Positions 14,714-29,339 of a stretch of 64,000 bases of DNA are shown in pieces (position 1 is the first letter of the stretch; every line of letters starts with the position of its first letter). The DNA is from Coriaria nepalensis (Eukaryota; Streptophyta; Magnoliopsida; Cucurbitales; Coriariaceae): positions 7,755,001-7,819,000 of the forward strand of contig CP114499.1 of NCBI GenBank assembly GCA_027186245.1. The letters run 5' to 3'. The translations under genes and the position numbers were made by a program. Below the pieces are notes generated by a model that saw nothing but the letters and a program-made list of their open reading frames with translations, made no database searches and was not told the DNA's origin.

Positions 14714-15150
14714 AGTCCTTTAAACAAGTGAGGTGACATTTCTGCATTTCTTAGTCACCAAACGACGTTAGTCAATCGCCACTAGCATCGGCCCATATAC
14801 ATAAAAATTAATGGCCAGTACAGTGAAACAGTAACATAAGGCCCATTATACAGCCCAGTGGACTTGGCAGGGCCCATGTTCTGAAAGTCCACCTGCCCAA
14901 GTAATTGGTTGTTTTTGTTCAATATTAATTTTTTTTTTTGGGTCAAGGAAATATTAATCAATATTTAATAACCAAATTCCAAAAATATTTTATATTATTT
15001 TATATTATTTTATTTTATTTTATTTTATTTTATAGAACAAGTAATTTACCTAATAAATATACGAATAGCTTTCATTAATATGATCTCACCCAATATATAT
15101 GAAAATAAAAGAAGAGAAAAAAGAAGCTGAAAATTAAGAAAAAACAAAAA
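14714..15150. other. AT-rich spacer
   Basis: This 437-bp spacer lies between the inverted-repeat element and the 3' end of the LysM kinase gene. It holds a (TTTTA)n run near 14990-15033 and several GGCCCA motifs near 14790-14880. No gene is seen; the right end is probably the kinase 3' UTR. Confidence 0.6.
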
Positions 15151-17863
15151 TCATCTTCCACTAAAAACCCCACTGAAAACTTGGCTATTGCCACCTAAAG
15201 ATGATTCCCACTCTACAGAGGAGGTCACAATTTGAGATAATAATATAACTACTTCACTCATTTCTGGTCTATCAACTGCATCTTCACTTACACACCAGAC
15301 AGAAATTTCTGCCATCTGCAAAAGAGTTATTACAACAAGATTCAGAAACATTAAATAATATCAAGTGACGACAGTTACATGTCTGAACCAAGAAATCAAA
15401 CCTGGTAGACGTCTTGAAAAGGGTAGCTGCCTCCAAGATTTGCATCTATTACAGCCTCCAAAGCAAGCTTGGGTTCTTCCTCTTGGAATATGTTATTGAT
15501 CTAACCATGTTGTTGATCACGAAGCAAAACCTCAGACATATAGAATTATGATCATGATTGAAACTACATAAAGTTTAGGTGAGTGTGGATTACAATTGTG
15601 ATAAGAGACTTGGTCTTGTTGGGGTCTCGGTTGTCCCGAATCAGTGCTCGTTTTCCGGTAATAAGCTCTGCAAGAACCACGCCGAATGCAAATACATCTG
15701 TTTTGGAGGTCACCTGAAGCTCCGTCACAGACCTTACCAAAAGAAAAAATATATTTATAGTCAGTAACATTTACCTAGAGTCTTGTTTGAAGAAACAGAA
15801 CCATAAGTTTTAATTACTCCGGTGGAAGGTAGCCGGGTGTTCCGACTAGTCGTGTTGCTATGAGGTCATCGTCATTGGTTCGTCCAACCAGCTTTGCCAA
15901 TCCGAAATCTGCTACCTATAGGAATCAATGATAAGAGAGTAGTCCATTATGAAAATATATTTAAGTGCAAGAATAGATGTTGATTTAGTCCATTACCTTT
16001 GCTCTAAGCCCTTCATCAAGTAGGATATTAGTTGTCTTTATATCGCGGTGTACATACCGAGCTTTTGTATGATCATGAATGTATTCAATACCCTTTGCTG
16101 CATCAAGTGCAATCTGTGTTCTTACAGTCCAAGAGAGTGGCTGGTAACCTGAATCCAGTATAATGTGTATATATGTACTGTATAACATATTGTTTGACCT
16201 AATAAACTTTAAAATGATTTGAGTAAATTTCTGAGAGATATGCAGATGAGAATTTTTAGTACCTTTGAGTAACGGATCGTGAAGATGAGCACTAAGTGAT
16301 CCGTTACGAACATACTCATAGACTAAGTAGAGGTCGTCATCGCCGCTCGAGTATCCCAAAAGTTCCACCTGGAGAGACAAATTGCAGTAAATTTTTCTGT
16401 TTTTGAAATCCAGACAATGATGATGATGATGGTGATTACTTACCACATTAATGTGATGAATCTTACATAACACCTTTAGCTCTGCAAAAAACTCTTTCGA
16501 CTTGGTTGCTTTCATCTTTTTTACTGCAACCTCCTGTAAATTGAATCAACCATAATCTTTAAGATCTTAAGCAATCATAACAAACAGCGATAAAATCCCG
16601 GGTACAGATCTGTCTTACCTGCCCTCCCATTACTCCGAAGTAAACTACTCCATATCCACCTTCTCCAATTCTGCGAGTATCATTGAAATTATCCGTCGCG
16701 TCTTCGATCTCCTTGATCGTAAAAATCATTGGTTTTTCCGATTCAAAAGCTTGAAAATCTGTTACATAAGCATGTTCTGTCAGTGACTGAAGCCTGATCA
16801 GTGAAAGAAAACAAAAAACTAAACCAATTATAGAGAACCTTAGATGTTTCAGACCTTCCATGTTTTCCTTGTTCAGATACTGACGTGGCAACGAAAAGGT
16901 TCGGAGACCACTCAAGCTTTTCGACACAGTTCTTGCATCTCTTTGAAGAGGAGGGACTGTTTCCGGATTTTCCTCAATGTTCTGTTCTGATCTTTTTCTT
17001 CTTCTTCTTAGAAGGACTATTAACAGCAGAGTTACTGAAATTACTGTCACAGATGCTAATACACCTACAACAATCTTCCAGCTGTGCTTCTTTTCTGGTG
17101 GGTGATAAACAAGGCAATAAGAAATATAAACATCAAGACAGGTTAACTCCTACACTTAAAAAAAAAAAAAAAAAAAAAAAGAAAGTATCTTAGAGATTTT
17201 ATTACCTGCCTTTGGAGATTGAGATTGCTTAAGATTCTTCTCCATGGGCACAAACAACACCCAACCGGATTTTAAAAAAGAAGGATTTGAAATCAGACCT
17301 GAATTCATGCTCTCTACATTACTCAATTCAGCAGATAGATGCGTCGCAATTTCGGATAAAGTGTCTTGGTTCTGAACTGTGTAAGTTACCACAATCTGAG
17401 AGTCACTTTCTGGACACCCGCATAGGATTTTAATCTGAAGCTCGGTTCCTGGGAAAATTTTTGGTTGATCAAGCATCCAAGCCTGCCCACTATATACGAT
17501 GTCAGAGATATTGTCCAATGTATCACCCGGTCGAACCACGTAGGTCGTGTCATAAAAGTATGCAGACAAGCCCTTATAAGCTTCACAAGAACAATTTATC
17601 GATATGAGATAATCCTGTCTTCTCTTTGCGAGAATGATCGGTTTGATCCGGATGGAATCGACTGAGTAAAAAGAGGCAATTTGATCTTCACTGAGGCCAG
17701 TGTTTATGTGATATAACAAGGCATCACAGGTCCTGTTGTGTGAAGAACATGACATGGGAATCATTGTATCATCAGAAACACTGTAACATCTCACTGAGGC
17801 GTGTAGAAATGCTAAAAGAAAAAAGAGAGAGGAAAGAGCAAAAGCAAAACTGTGGGAAGACAT
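15151..17863 (-). CDS. LYK3: LysM domain receptor-like kinase, LYK3 type
   Basis: Ten exons on the minus strand: 17206-17863, 16855-17094, 16619-16758, 16444-16533, 16263-16368, 15997-16148, 15818-15915, 15594-15732, 15402-15500 and 15151-15315; total 1887 nt, 628 aa. A signal peptide (about 1-26) precedes an ectodomain with the two CxC pairs typical of LysM kinases (CSC 91-93, CGC 148-150) and LysM-like segments starting YVVRPGDTL (108) and YTVQNQDTL (161). A membrane helix (about 227-249) is followed by RRRRKR. The kinase has glycine loop GEGGYG, VAVKK (Lys about 350), HRD (444-446) and DFG (464-466), so it looks active. LysM kinases bind chitin or Nod-factor-type oligosaccharides; Arabidopsis LYK3 (At1g51940) is linked to immune and abscisic acid signalling. 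Ligand specificity cannot be read here. A 20-odd A run lies in intron 1. At1g51940 is outside the conserved cluster, so orthology is less sure than family. Confidence 0.93.
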
Positions 17864-18160
17864 TGTTTATGATCTTAGGAGATTTCTGTGTGAGTAAGAG
17901 AAGGAAGAAACAGAGAAGCTACATCGATACTTATGTTGTCTTTGTCAGTTGCTGGATGGTTTTAGTTTTAATAAGCATGAAAAGCTATTTAGAGTCGTAG
18001 GATCTAACAACGAGAGTTGAGATTGTCTATTTCTAGAAAATATGACATTGTTAATTCTCGAGCGTAAAGAAAGTCAGCAAATGGTATGTTTCTCTTTCAA
18101 ACGGGTGGCTTGTCGTTAATGCTTACTGGATCTGGGTGTCATCAATGGTTCATCTTTTGT

Positions 18161-18203
18161 CTCCCTCCCTCCCTCCCTCCCTCCCTGCCTCTCTCTCTCT
18201 CTA
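18161..18203. repeat. (CTCC)n-(CT)n microsatellite
   Basis: A pyrimidine-only tract about 300 bp upstream of the LysM kinase start codon: repeated CCCT units followed by CT repeats. Such tracts are common in plant promoters and 5' leaders (as GA repeats on the other strand, here the coding strand of the kinase). Confidence 0.9.
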
Positions 18204-18603
18204 GTTCTTACTTATCAACAAGAAAGAAGCCATAACAGCAACCCCTCGCAGCATAGAAGTGGTGTTCGCTAGTTGACTTTAGTTGTAATGAAATTCTGTT
18301 TTACTTCTTGAACAATATTTTAGTACAAGGAAGAGACAAAAGAGCTCTATTCTAAGAACCATCGAAGGATGTAAGACTTATGAGAGACCAACTTTCTAAT
18401 GAAAACAACTCCATCATATATAACTGCCGAACGGTTGAGAAGTGAGAGGATACCCCATAGGAGGAGCCGGCTGAGGCTACAAAGTACAACCGTGCCATGT
18501 GGGAAGAGAAAAGGAGAGCTCGACCAATTGTATACTTCCTTTCTCACTACTCTCTAAATTAGCAGCCACCTGTCAACCCCAAACTGTACCTTTTTTGTCT
18601 TAG

Positions 18604-19417
18604 TCTTAGCAGTTTGTAACAGGGCTGTGATGCATCGATTTTATTGGATTCAACACCCACAGGCGAACCGGTAGAGAAAGTAACACCAGCAAATGGCAAA
18701 ACTCTTAAGAGGTCATGAACTCATTGATATGATCAAGGAAAGACTTGAATATGAATGTCCCGGCATTGTCTCGTGCGCTGATATATCAGCATTCACCGCT
18801 CAGGCTGCTGTTGTATTATCCGGCCTACCATACTATCTCTTCCTAGCACGCCGGCAGGACGGGCTTAGACCCCGGGCTTCAGATACAATCACCCTGCGCG
18901 GTGCAATGACGTCCATTAAAGCTATGGCTGACGTATTCACCCATAAAGGCCTCACAGTAGGAGAACTGGTGGTACTGACCTCTGCACACTCGATCGGAAT
19001 TGCTCACTGTTCTTCGTTCGATTATGGACTGTATAATTTCAGCAAGACAGAACCTTAAGATCCGCGAACGCAAAAAAAAAAAAAACTATTCTTCTTACCT
19101 TTAAGTTCTGTGCCCATTCACGAAATCATGGCAGTCTGCAATCTTTCCAGCACATAGAAAAGTAAGTTCTAAATTTTTAATCCGACTTCTCTATTCAGGC
19201 TCGATAACAGAAAACATTGCTTCAGTCAGATCAAGCTCTGGAGGTTGATCCGCTGACTAGCCGGATCGTACACACAATGGCGTCTGATCGGAAATTATGA
19301 TCGATAAAGTTCATCCAGGCCATGACTCGATTTAGTAGAGTGGATGTGCTTACAAAGAACGCAGGACAGATAAGGAGAACCTGCCGGGCAATCAACAACA
19401 GTCTTATTTCTTCTTAG
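18604..19417 (+). pseudogene. Class III peroxidase pseudogene
   Basis: The stretch after an acceptor-like TTAGCAG encodes GCDASILLDSTPTGEPVEK (calcium-site and heme-pocket region), then LRGHELIDMIKERLEYECPG, IVSCADIS and ELVVLTSAHSIGIAHC with the proximal heme histidine, then, after a break, SDQALEVDPLTSRIV and FSRVDVLTKNAGQIRR of the C-terminus. Damage seen: an extra base before GCDAS, an extra base at the CTT-A-AGAGGT junction (about 18706-18712), the loss of frame after KTEP (about 19056), and a TGG-to-TGA change in KL(W)SIKFIQ (about 19296). The exon for the distal histidine (FHDCF) is absent. The longest intact frame (18693-19058) is only a 121-aa piece. Intact relatives are secreted haem peroxidases of the cell wall. 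A functional gene would need all these breaks to be sequencing errors, which is unlikely. Confidence 0.85.
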
Positions 19418-20041
19418 AAATCAGACTGTTGATGTATGTACAGAATGAGTTTATTCAATCAATTTTGCTGATATTCTTTCAATCTTTTCGTTGAAACTTG
19501 TGTACGAATTATGATACTGTACAAAGCTATAAGATTGATTGTAGTGGAGAGAAAAACTAATGAGTAATATACCGAACCATGTAAATAGAGAAAGATTACT
19601 TTGAAACTCGGATTGTATTCAAAATACAGGTCGATGTACCTTTCAATTGGTGAGAAATTTACCAGACTGCCCCTTGGTTTTCAGTGTCAGCAGAACTCTT
19701 ATTTTCGAACTCCAGTTTTACAAACACTTCCCCCCAAAACAGGAAAAATAGATAAATTATCAATTCCATATAGCTTCATTCTTTCTCTTAACATCCGGAA
19801 ATCTGTGTCGAGCCAAACCTCTAATACAAACAGATCAAACAGCAGTGCAAACCAAACTGCAAACTAATCACTGTCTATACAAATGAGAACGGAAAATTGA
19901 ACAAATCAGTTCGGGTCCATAGCCTCTTAGTTCTTAGGCGATCTCATTAACTTATGGCAGCTAGTGTGGGAACTCTGGGCACTCAACTTCTCCTTCGGAA
20001 AGCAAGGATTTTCCTAGCTAGCCGAGGATCCCGGATTTCAT
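19418..20041. other. Spacer with no recognised gene
   Basis: This 624-bp region lies between the peroxidase relic and the stop codon of the PRS gene on the other strand. An 88-codon frame at 19601-19867 is serine/threonine/asparagine rich and has no known domain. The right part is probably the 3' UTR of the PRS gene. Confidence 0.55.
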
Positions 20042-23000
20042 TTATATTCTAAGAGCAGCAGCTATGGAACCTGAAAGGCTAAGAACTTCAAAAGGGGGTT
20101 TATTGACGATCTCCTTCACAGTTAACGGGCAAGAGTCAGTGATCCAGAAGTAAGTCAGCCCTTTCTCAGGATTTCCTGAATCAGAAGAACAATAAATCCA
20201 AAAATCGGGATCATTTCATATAAGCATTCGTATAGTCTAGTGGTCGTAATAAAATTATATAAATCAGCCCCACAACCATATCCAACAACTAATAGATGAA
20301 TCTCAAGTCTAAAACTATTTTCCATAATCCAATGCGGTGTGCAGTTGGCCTTTGGGAAGAATTAGTTAAGGATGACAAGTAACCAAGAAAAGCAATGCAA
20401 TACCTCCATTTTCACATTCAAAGCGTTGCCATGATCTGTTTGGGAAAATCCCATGCGTCACATAAGCACTGATTTTTGCAGCTCCATGTGCGGCCAACAC
20501 TTTCTATGGTAAAAAGAAATCAAAATGTCATAATAAACCAACGCAAAAGTTATATAAGTGCAAATAAGAAAGCACTGGGGAGTATTAAAAAAAAAAAACG
20601 AGACTGGTAGAATATTGATCATCCATTTGAAGGAAATCAATATGTTTAAACACTATTCACAATGTTTAACCGAGTGATCATGTCGTTCATAGGCATATGA
20701 TCTACCTGCATAAAATTGGATCTGGCCTCAGGGGTGAGTTAACAAACTCTACAATATGTGAGTAAATGTGAGAAATTCGCCCAAGACTTGGACAAAGGTA
20801 ATATGAACAAGGGAAAATCGCTACAGCGTTTGCACACCTGGCATTCAATGAGAGTGCCACCTGACTGAACCAAATCATCAACAATCACAACATGTCGTCC
20901 TTCAGGCTTTCCCTCCTTGAGACGAACTATTCTCTGATCTCCTTCTCGAACTTTCGCACAAACAATCTGCATATTGATACAGGACGGGGTTTCAGGCAAT
21001 TAGACAATTTATAACAGCAAGTTTCAAGCAGTTTAATGTAAGAGTTGCTTTTGTCTATGTGGAAAAGATTATAGGAGGATTGAACATGCGGCCATAGGAT
21101 TTCCTTCTATGCTTCTCATCCCAGAAAAATGTTTCTTGATCTTGATAAGATGATGATGAGATTCTAATGATCAACACAATAAATTATCCATTTGGTAAAG
21201 TTCATGAAGAACACCAAAAAAAAAAAGATTTATTCATTTATTTTTTATTTTTTAATGTTTGTAAAAGCAGCTGATAAGAGAGAATTTACTGTAGGGAAAT
21301 GCTGCAGCTGCTTATGAAATCTTTTCCATGCTCCATCATCCGGAAAAGCAATTGATATCTGAAAGTGAAAATATATTTCAATTTACTTCTCACTTCTAGT
21401 TTAATGGGCAAGTTTCCACATGACATATGCCAACTTGCACCCTTAAATCAAAACTCAAACTTTCACCCTTCATATCAGGTACTACCTAACTGATAGCACC
21501 AAAGGGCTTCACCCTGAAGTAAATAATTTCACATGGAAAAATAAGATACTGAGATCCTGCTAGTGAAAACTTATTTAATCAAAACTTATCAAGAAACAGA
21601 TGTGATTAGAATTACACACACACACACAAACTTACATTCTCAGAGTCTGGTAGCTGTTGAAGCCTGCTTTTAAGCAAAGGTATCCCACTCTCGAAGCATG
21701 GTAAAATATTGTCGCCAAAGTAAAACCTCTCCTAAAATCAAGATAACAAGAGAGCAAGTTTGTCAGATAATTAATCAAAGAGAAAGAACTGAAAGCAATA
21801 CACAGATCAAAACCACAGCCTAGAACCACAAGCAGCCCCATGTAATAAGGAAAACTTCAATATTTAAATATCTACTGATAATGGATCATAAACCTGCAAG
21901 GCGTGGATATCAAAAGTCACTAAACTAGTAGGTCCTCCCCTTGAAATTGGTATATTCGATAAGATCCGGGCAAGCGTAAATGCTGTTGCTACATCCCTTC
22001 ATCCTCCATACGTTCGAACGTGCCAGTCGGGAAAAAGGGAAGAACAAGAGTGAAAGAGGAAATGAACAACTTAGGCAGTGCATAAATTACAGAGAGCTGC
22101 TCAAAAATCACAGATGGGGAACTAAAAGCGGCCAAAAAGGCGACATGCTGCCCTCGAATGCCTTGAGCATTGGGTATGAATATGTTGGGAAATCCATCTT
22201 CAAAATTTCTAGTACATAAAAATTGAAAGGACATGTCACCTTAGCCCGAGTTCATTGCAACTAAAGCATGGACAAGAAAGAATGACAACACAAAAAGATG
22301 GCTAATTTACATTAAGACTAAATTTCAAGCATAATGTTTTTCACAAGATAATTCCATAGATAGAGGCTTCAAAGCTCACACTAATCAATTCGTGATTGTG
22401 ATTAAGACAACCCGGAACTATAAAACATAGATACACTGTGTCATTTTTTTTTGTGGGGACCCAAGTGTGCCTGTCAATGACGGCAGCATCGTTTTTTAGT
22501 TCACTCTGTTAAATTCCCATCCTGATCAGAGTTAAAATGCGAACAATTATAGAAAGACGACCTAAATCCATTTTCATTTTCAATCCAGAAAGGTTTGAAA
22601 TTCAAAATTATGGAATCAGAGTTGGTAGAAATAACGATATCAGTGTCGTATTCGTAAATGTGAAGTGCCAATGAATTAAGGCTAAGGAGAAGAAATTTCA
22701 AGCCAAATCGCAATGACAACCGCACCTCCATGTGATGCTGCGAAGCTCAATGGCGTCAGACTCGGCGGCGATTCTCTCAGCGAGAGTCTTCGTCTCCGCA
22801 CAGTAAAAGAGGCAGACTTTCTTAGCATTCTTGGAAGACAATTGCAAACCGTCTCCGGAGGAAGCCATCGGAACCATCGGAAGAACAGGGTAGTTCTGGA
22901 TTAAGTGAACCGAATCGGTGCGGGAGATTGACTGAGTAGTCCAATTGTGGAAATTCTCAAAGCTCTTGATCTCGCACCTAAAGGTGGTAGAAGCCTTATG

Positions 23001-23093
23001 TAATTGTAGCGAACAGGATGATTTAGATAGCTTGATGGATCGGTAGATGTTAGGGTTCATGCACGGTGGTTGAAGAGGTCGAACTGCCGCCAT
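20042..23093 (-). CDS. PRS3: Ribose-phosphate pyrophosphokinase, PRS3/PRS4 type, frameshifted
   Basis: Seven exons on the minus strand: 22726-23093, 21894-22208, 21636-21731, 21290-21358, 20838-20966, 20404-20503 and 20042-20175. The enzyme makes phosphoribosyl pyrophosphate from ribose-5-phosphate and ATP for nucleotide, histidine and tryptophan synthesis. Signatures are [84 protein letters not shown], the PRPP-binding [10 protein letters not shown] and [12 protein letters not shown]. About 75 extra N-terminal residues rich in Ser/Lys/Arg suggest an organelle-targeting peptide, as in Arabidopsis PRS3 (At1g10700). In exon 2 the frame breaks near 21996: ERMEDEG runs into GATGTAG one base short of the conserved EGDVATAF. 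With one extra base all phases fit and the protein would be 403 aa; as written it stops at about 195 aa. Sequencing error or a genuine recent lesion are both possible; the rest is intact. Confidence 0.88.
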
Positions 23094-23103
23094 ATGGCGG
23101 GTG

Positions 23104-23174
<71 letters not shown>

Positions 23175-23224
23175 AATTCCGTCGGGTGTTATGCCGCCAT
23201 ATGGCGGGTGTTGAAGAGGTCGAA
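23072..23224. repeat. Duplicated PRS start-codon segment around a (TA)n(T)n tract
   Basis: The 21-base segment beginning TGCCGCCATATGGCGG and ending GTGTT occurs at 23085-23105 and again at 23192-23212. Its core CCGCCATATGGCGG is a perfect palindrome containing the PRS start codon on the minus strand. GAAGAGGTCGAA sits before the first copy and after the second. Between them lie a long TA run, about 23 T and AATAAATTCCGTCGGGTGTTA. This looks like a local duplication, possibly caused by insertion of a short A-tailed retroposed fragment (poly-A on the minus strand) or by slippage. Confidence 0.8.
23189..23200 (-). other. Tiny upstream reading frame ATG-GCG-GCA-TAA
   Basis: The second copy of the duplicated start-codon segment places a second ATG 107 bases upstream of the presumed PRS start. 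It opens the same first residues (Met-Ala-Ala) but meets TAA at the fourth codon. If transcription starts upstream of 23200, this would be a minimal uORF in the PRS leader. The transcript start is not known. Confidence 0.4.
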
Positions 23225-24737
23225 ATTTTTGCTGCTGTTGCTGAGAAGACTGAAACTCTCGGCTGGGCCCCAATCTTGTGAAATACCATAAATACCCCCC
23301 CCCTCCCCTGGAGTAGTAAACTATTTTTCTCTGGATAAAAAATAACAATAATTTTTGTGTCTAAAAAACCGAATAAAAGAATAAAAATAATTTAAGAAAA
23401 AAAAAGAAGAGAAAAATCAAAAAAAGATGTGCAATATTACAGAGGAGAGAAAATTCCAACATAAATATATCAATTATTATAATTATTATTACATTATATT
23501 TATATTTTAAAATAAATTATTTTTATAATAAATTGATATATTTTAATTAAATATAAAATTGATGGTATATGAAAAATAATAAATAATGATAATTAAACGA
23601 AAAAAAAAAAAAAGGGGGGGAAAATCCGATGTGCACATGTCATATAGAGAGGAGAGGAAAATTCAGCAAACAAATGGCAACCACTGCATGCTGATGATTT
23701 CCCGATTCTTGACACCGACCCATCTGCCTCAACAAAAATGCTTTAATTATTTTTTGTTCTTTGTTTATAGCACGATTTATCAAACGAAATTGAGAACCAC
23801 CAGAAATGAATTTCATTATCTGCCAAAAAAGGATAAGGAAAAAAAAAACTGAATGCTTATACTAGTTTTGAAGCTAGGCCACACTTCTTACGGAGCTTTA
23901 TCTCTTTAACTGGAAATGGAGAAAATACAAATAATCTGTTGATCCATCTACCACACTTTCAGTGGCTACAGCGTGATAGAGAGGGAGAGGGCCACATTTT
24001 ATAAACCCATTACAAAAAATTCGGGCTCATATTTTATTTTCTGCGTCATTGCATTCAAGCTCCCACTTTGTCACTGTCCTTTCTATTTCTCTGAAGCCTG
24101 AAACGCTTTGGCTTCAACTCAGGTCAGACTATAAGCTTCTCCATACCGAACTGTTATTATGAAGAAAACCCATTAATAAATTTTGCCTTTTTTTTGTTTT
24201 TGTTTTTGTTTTTTATTTTCATTTTTGCTCTGTCGTTGTTAATTTGCTTATTGGTGTTAAGTTTCTTAATGGGTTCTGCTGATCTTTGATTAATATGATG
24301 ATCTGTTGTTTATTGGATTGGGTCACTGTTTTCTGGGTTCGTAGAATCATATTTGGTTTTCTCTTAAAAATCTTGTTTTTTATTTATTTTTTTGGGTTCT
24401 ATCTAGTTGTTTTTGTCTAAAATTCTTGACGGCTCGTGAGGTGTTGGATCAATTTCACTCTACTCAGTTTGATTTTAGCTTCTTTCTCATTTGAATGATG
24501 CTGATGTCTATGGAATTTTGTTCGTTTTCTGCATAGGATGAATCAGTAGAGATTTTTTGTGTATATTGCAGTCATTTCTTCTGAGAGCAATTGGAGACAT
24601 CCGTTTTGCCACTATTAGTTATCATATTTTTTCAACAGTTTGTCTTGTTAATATCAGGTTCTTGAGTTCTAAGGTAGCTACTCGATCTCCTTGATTAAAA
24701 TTCGTGCAAGCCGTGCGAAAAAGTTTACTAGCTGAAC
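23225..24737. other. Divergent promoter region between PRS and GGT
   Basis: About 1.5 kb separates the divergent PRS (-) and GGT (+) genes. It holds homopolymer runs (C and A tracts near 23298-23315 and 23600-23617) and AT-rich filler. Near 24121 there is CTCAGGTCAGAC and near 24650-24660 ATATCAGGTTCTTG, which could be the donor and acceptor of a 5'-UTR intron of about 540 bp in GGT, since the T-rich stretch between looks intron-like. No gene is visible. Confidence 0.5.
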
Positions 24738-27781
<3,044 letters not shown>

Positions 27782-29003
27782 TACAAAAAGGGTTCGGTTC
27801 TGTATATCCGTTTGCATTATTTTCTTCCTACTGTTTTACTCACAAAATTAAGTGCCGCTCTATGTTGCATACATTTCGAAACTTTTCATATTGTAAGCTT
27901 GTTATTTTTTGTGTTGAAGACATGATCCTAGTTGCTCATCCATCCCCATCCTCATTTATCTATCCTTCTGCATCAAGTCTTGGTAAATTCAGGAACAAGG
28001 ATATGTATTGCCTAAGAGCTTGTGTTAGTCTACACTCTACAAGGAATCCATAAGTGGAAGCACTCTACAAGCTATTATTCATTTTTACTAACCACCCATA
28101 TACTTATTTAGATAATAATCATTTTAAATATTTTAGAATATAATTTATATGATAGTTTAATTAAATTATTAAATATATATATTAATAATTTTATAATTAC
28201 GAATAATTTATATCTTAAATTTTAAACAATTTATATCTCATACGACATGATATCTATCACGCATAATTTAAAAATAAATATATAATATTAATTTAAATAT
28301 AATTAATAAATATATATTTATTATATTAAACAAATATTAATAATCTAACTAACCAAATAGACAAAATATTAACAAGACCTCTGTCCAGATGGATCGAAGA
28401 ACACAAATTTTAATGACCTCTCATTATTGTGTTTCTTTAGTTATCCGTCATCCGTGTTCCCTAAACTGTTGATAATGATAATTTAGATAATCTATGGTCC
28501 CTTAATTAATTAATTAATTATCTCTTTAAGTTATGGAATTTAAAAAATAATATTAATTAATTAATTAGACAAAATATTAATAATCTAACTAACCAAATAA
28601 TTAAGCGCCGCACCTTCTGATGATGCATGATCCTCATCATCTAAGTCTAATCCCCCAACAAAAAACAAAAGGCACCAAAAATCTTGGCGCCAAAATTCAA
28701 GGGCAATCCGGTCTCTCTATCCTGCCCGCGGTCAGCCATTAGCCCACGTCATCATCATCTCTCTCTCTTTCTTCCCTTAGATGTAAATAACGCATTACAG
28801 AAGTGAACATTAATTAACACTTCCACATTCATTAAAAAGCAAAAATCTTATCTTTCAAAAGAAAAGGAACAAAAGATTCCTCCCGCATTTATTCCATTAT
28901 TCTCTCAACTTTTTCACACCCCTTTAAGATCATCATCGTTTCATGCTCCAACGAACTAGTTCGAGCCGATCATCATCCTCATCATCATCATCAACATCGT
29001 CAT
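27782..29003. other. AT-rich spacer and SMR promoter
   Basis: No gene is seen in the AT-rich part. A phrase of about 27 bases (ATATTAATAATCTAACTAACC and on) occurs twice, near 28325-28355 and 28570-28600, beside AATTAATTAATT runs. Further right are CT-rich and CAT-repeat sequences (28964-28995), probably the 5' UTR of the following CDK-inhibitor gene. The left end is the GGT 3' UTR. Confidence 0.55.
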
Positions 29004-29098
29004 ATGGGTTTCGAGTCCGATCATCATCAGCCAAACAGCAAATGGGTGATTGCAGGAATTCCTTTACGATCTCCATTGAAGCCCATTTATACTACTAA
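28943..29098 (+). other. Possible overlapping uORF before the SMR gene
   Basis: An ATG at 28943 opens a 51-codon frame, rich in serine from the CAT repeats (TCA codons), that runs in the +1 register through the SMR start and stops at 29096-29098. If the leader includes 28943, ribosomes starting there would bypass the SMR start. The peptide resembles nothing known, so only the position is of interest. Confidence 0.3.
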
Positions 29099-29339
29099 AC
29101 CTCGTGTGAATGGTTATCAAAATGGACGAGAGGATCAAGAGATCGATAATAATTCTACAACGCCGACCGGCGAAGACTCGAGGATCTTGTCTGGTTTGAG
29201 ATGCCCAGCTGCTCCGAAGAAGAGAAAACCGTCGTTCAAGTGCAACTACGGCCGTGGCGGAAGTGGAAGTGTGCCGCAGTTCTTCTTGCCGCCGGATTTG
29301 GAGACTGTGTTTATACGCCACGTTGAAAGAGCTAACTAG
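29004..29339 (+). CDS. SMR6: Cyclin-dependent kinase inhibitor, SIAMESE-related, SMR6-like
   Basis: Single-exon gene of 111 aa, a normal size for the plant-specific SIM/SMR family. These small nuclear proteins bind CDK-cyclin complexes and promote mitotic exit and endoreduplication. The conserved blocks of SMR6-type members are present in order: KWVIAGI (13-19), a proline/basic LRSPLKP segment, TTPTGEDSRI (52-61), CPAAPKKRKPSFKC (67-80) and the C-terminal QFFLPPDLETVF (92-103). The start is chosen because MGF followed by KWVIAGI matches the family. It is separated from its neighbours by more than 1 kb on both sides. The identity rests on motif recall; SMR members are short and other members of the same clade cannot be excluded. 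Confidence 0.87.
   Translation: MGFESDHHQPNSKWVIAGIPLRSPLKPIYTTKPRVNGYQNGREDQEIDNNSTTPTGEDSRILSGLRCPAAPKKRKPSFKCNYGRGGSGSVPQFFLPPDLETVFIRHVERAN

Noticed and set aside
19601..19867. 88-codon Ser/Thr/Asn-rich frame
   Set aside because: No family likeness; it overlaps the expected 3' UTR of the PRS gene.
23104..23291. Open frames made of (IY)n and poly-F/poly-K on both strands
   Set aside because: Translations of the TA and T tracts between the duplicated start segments.
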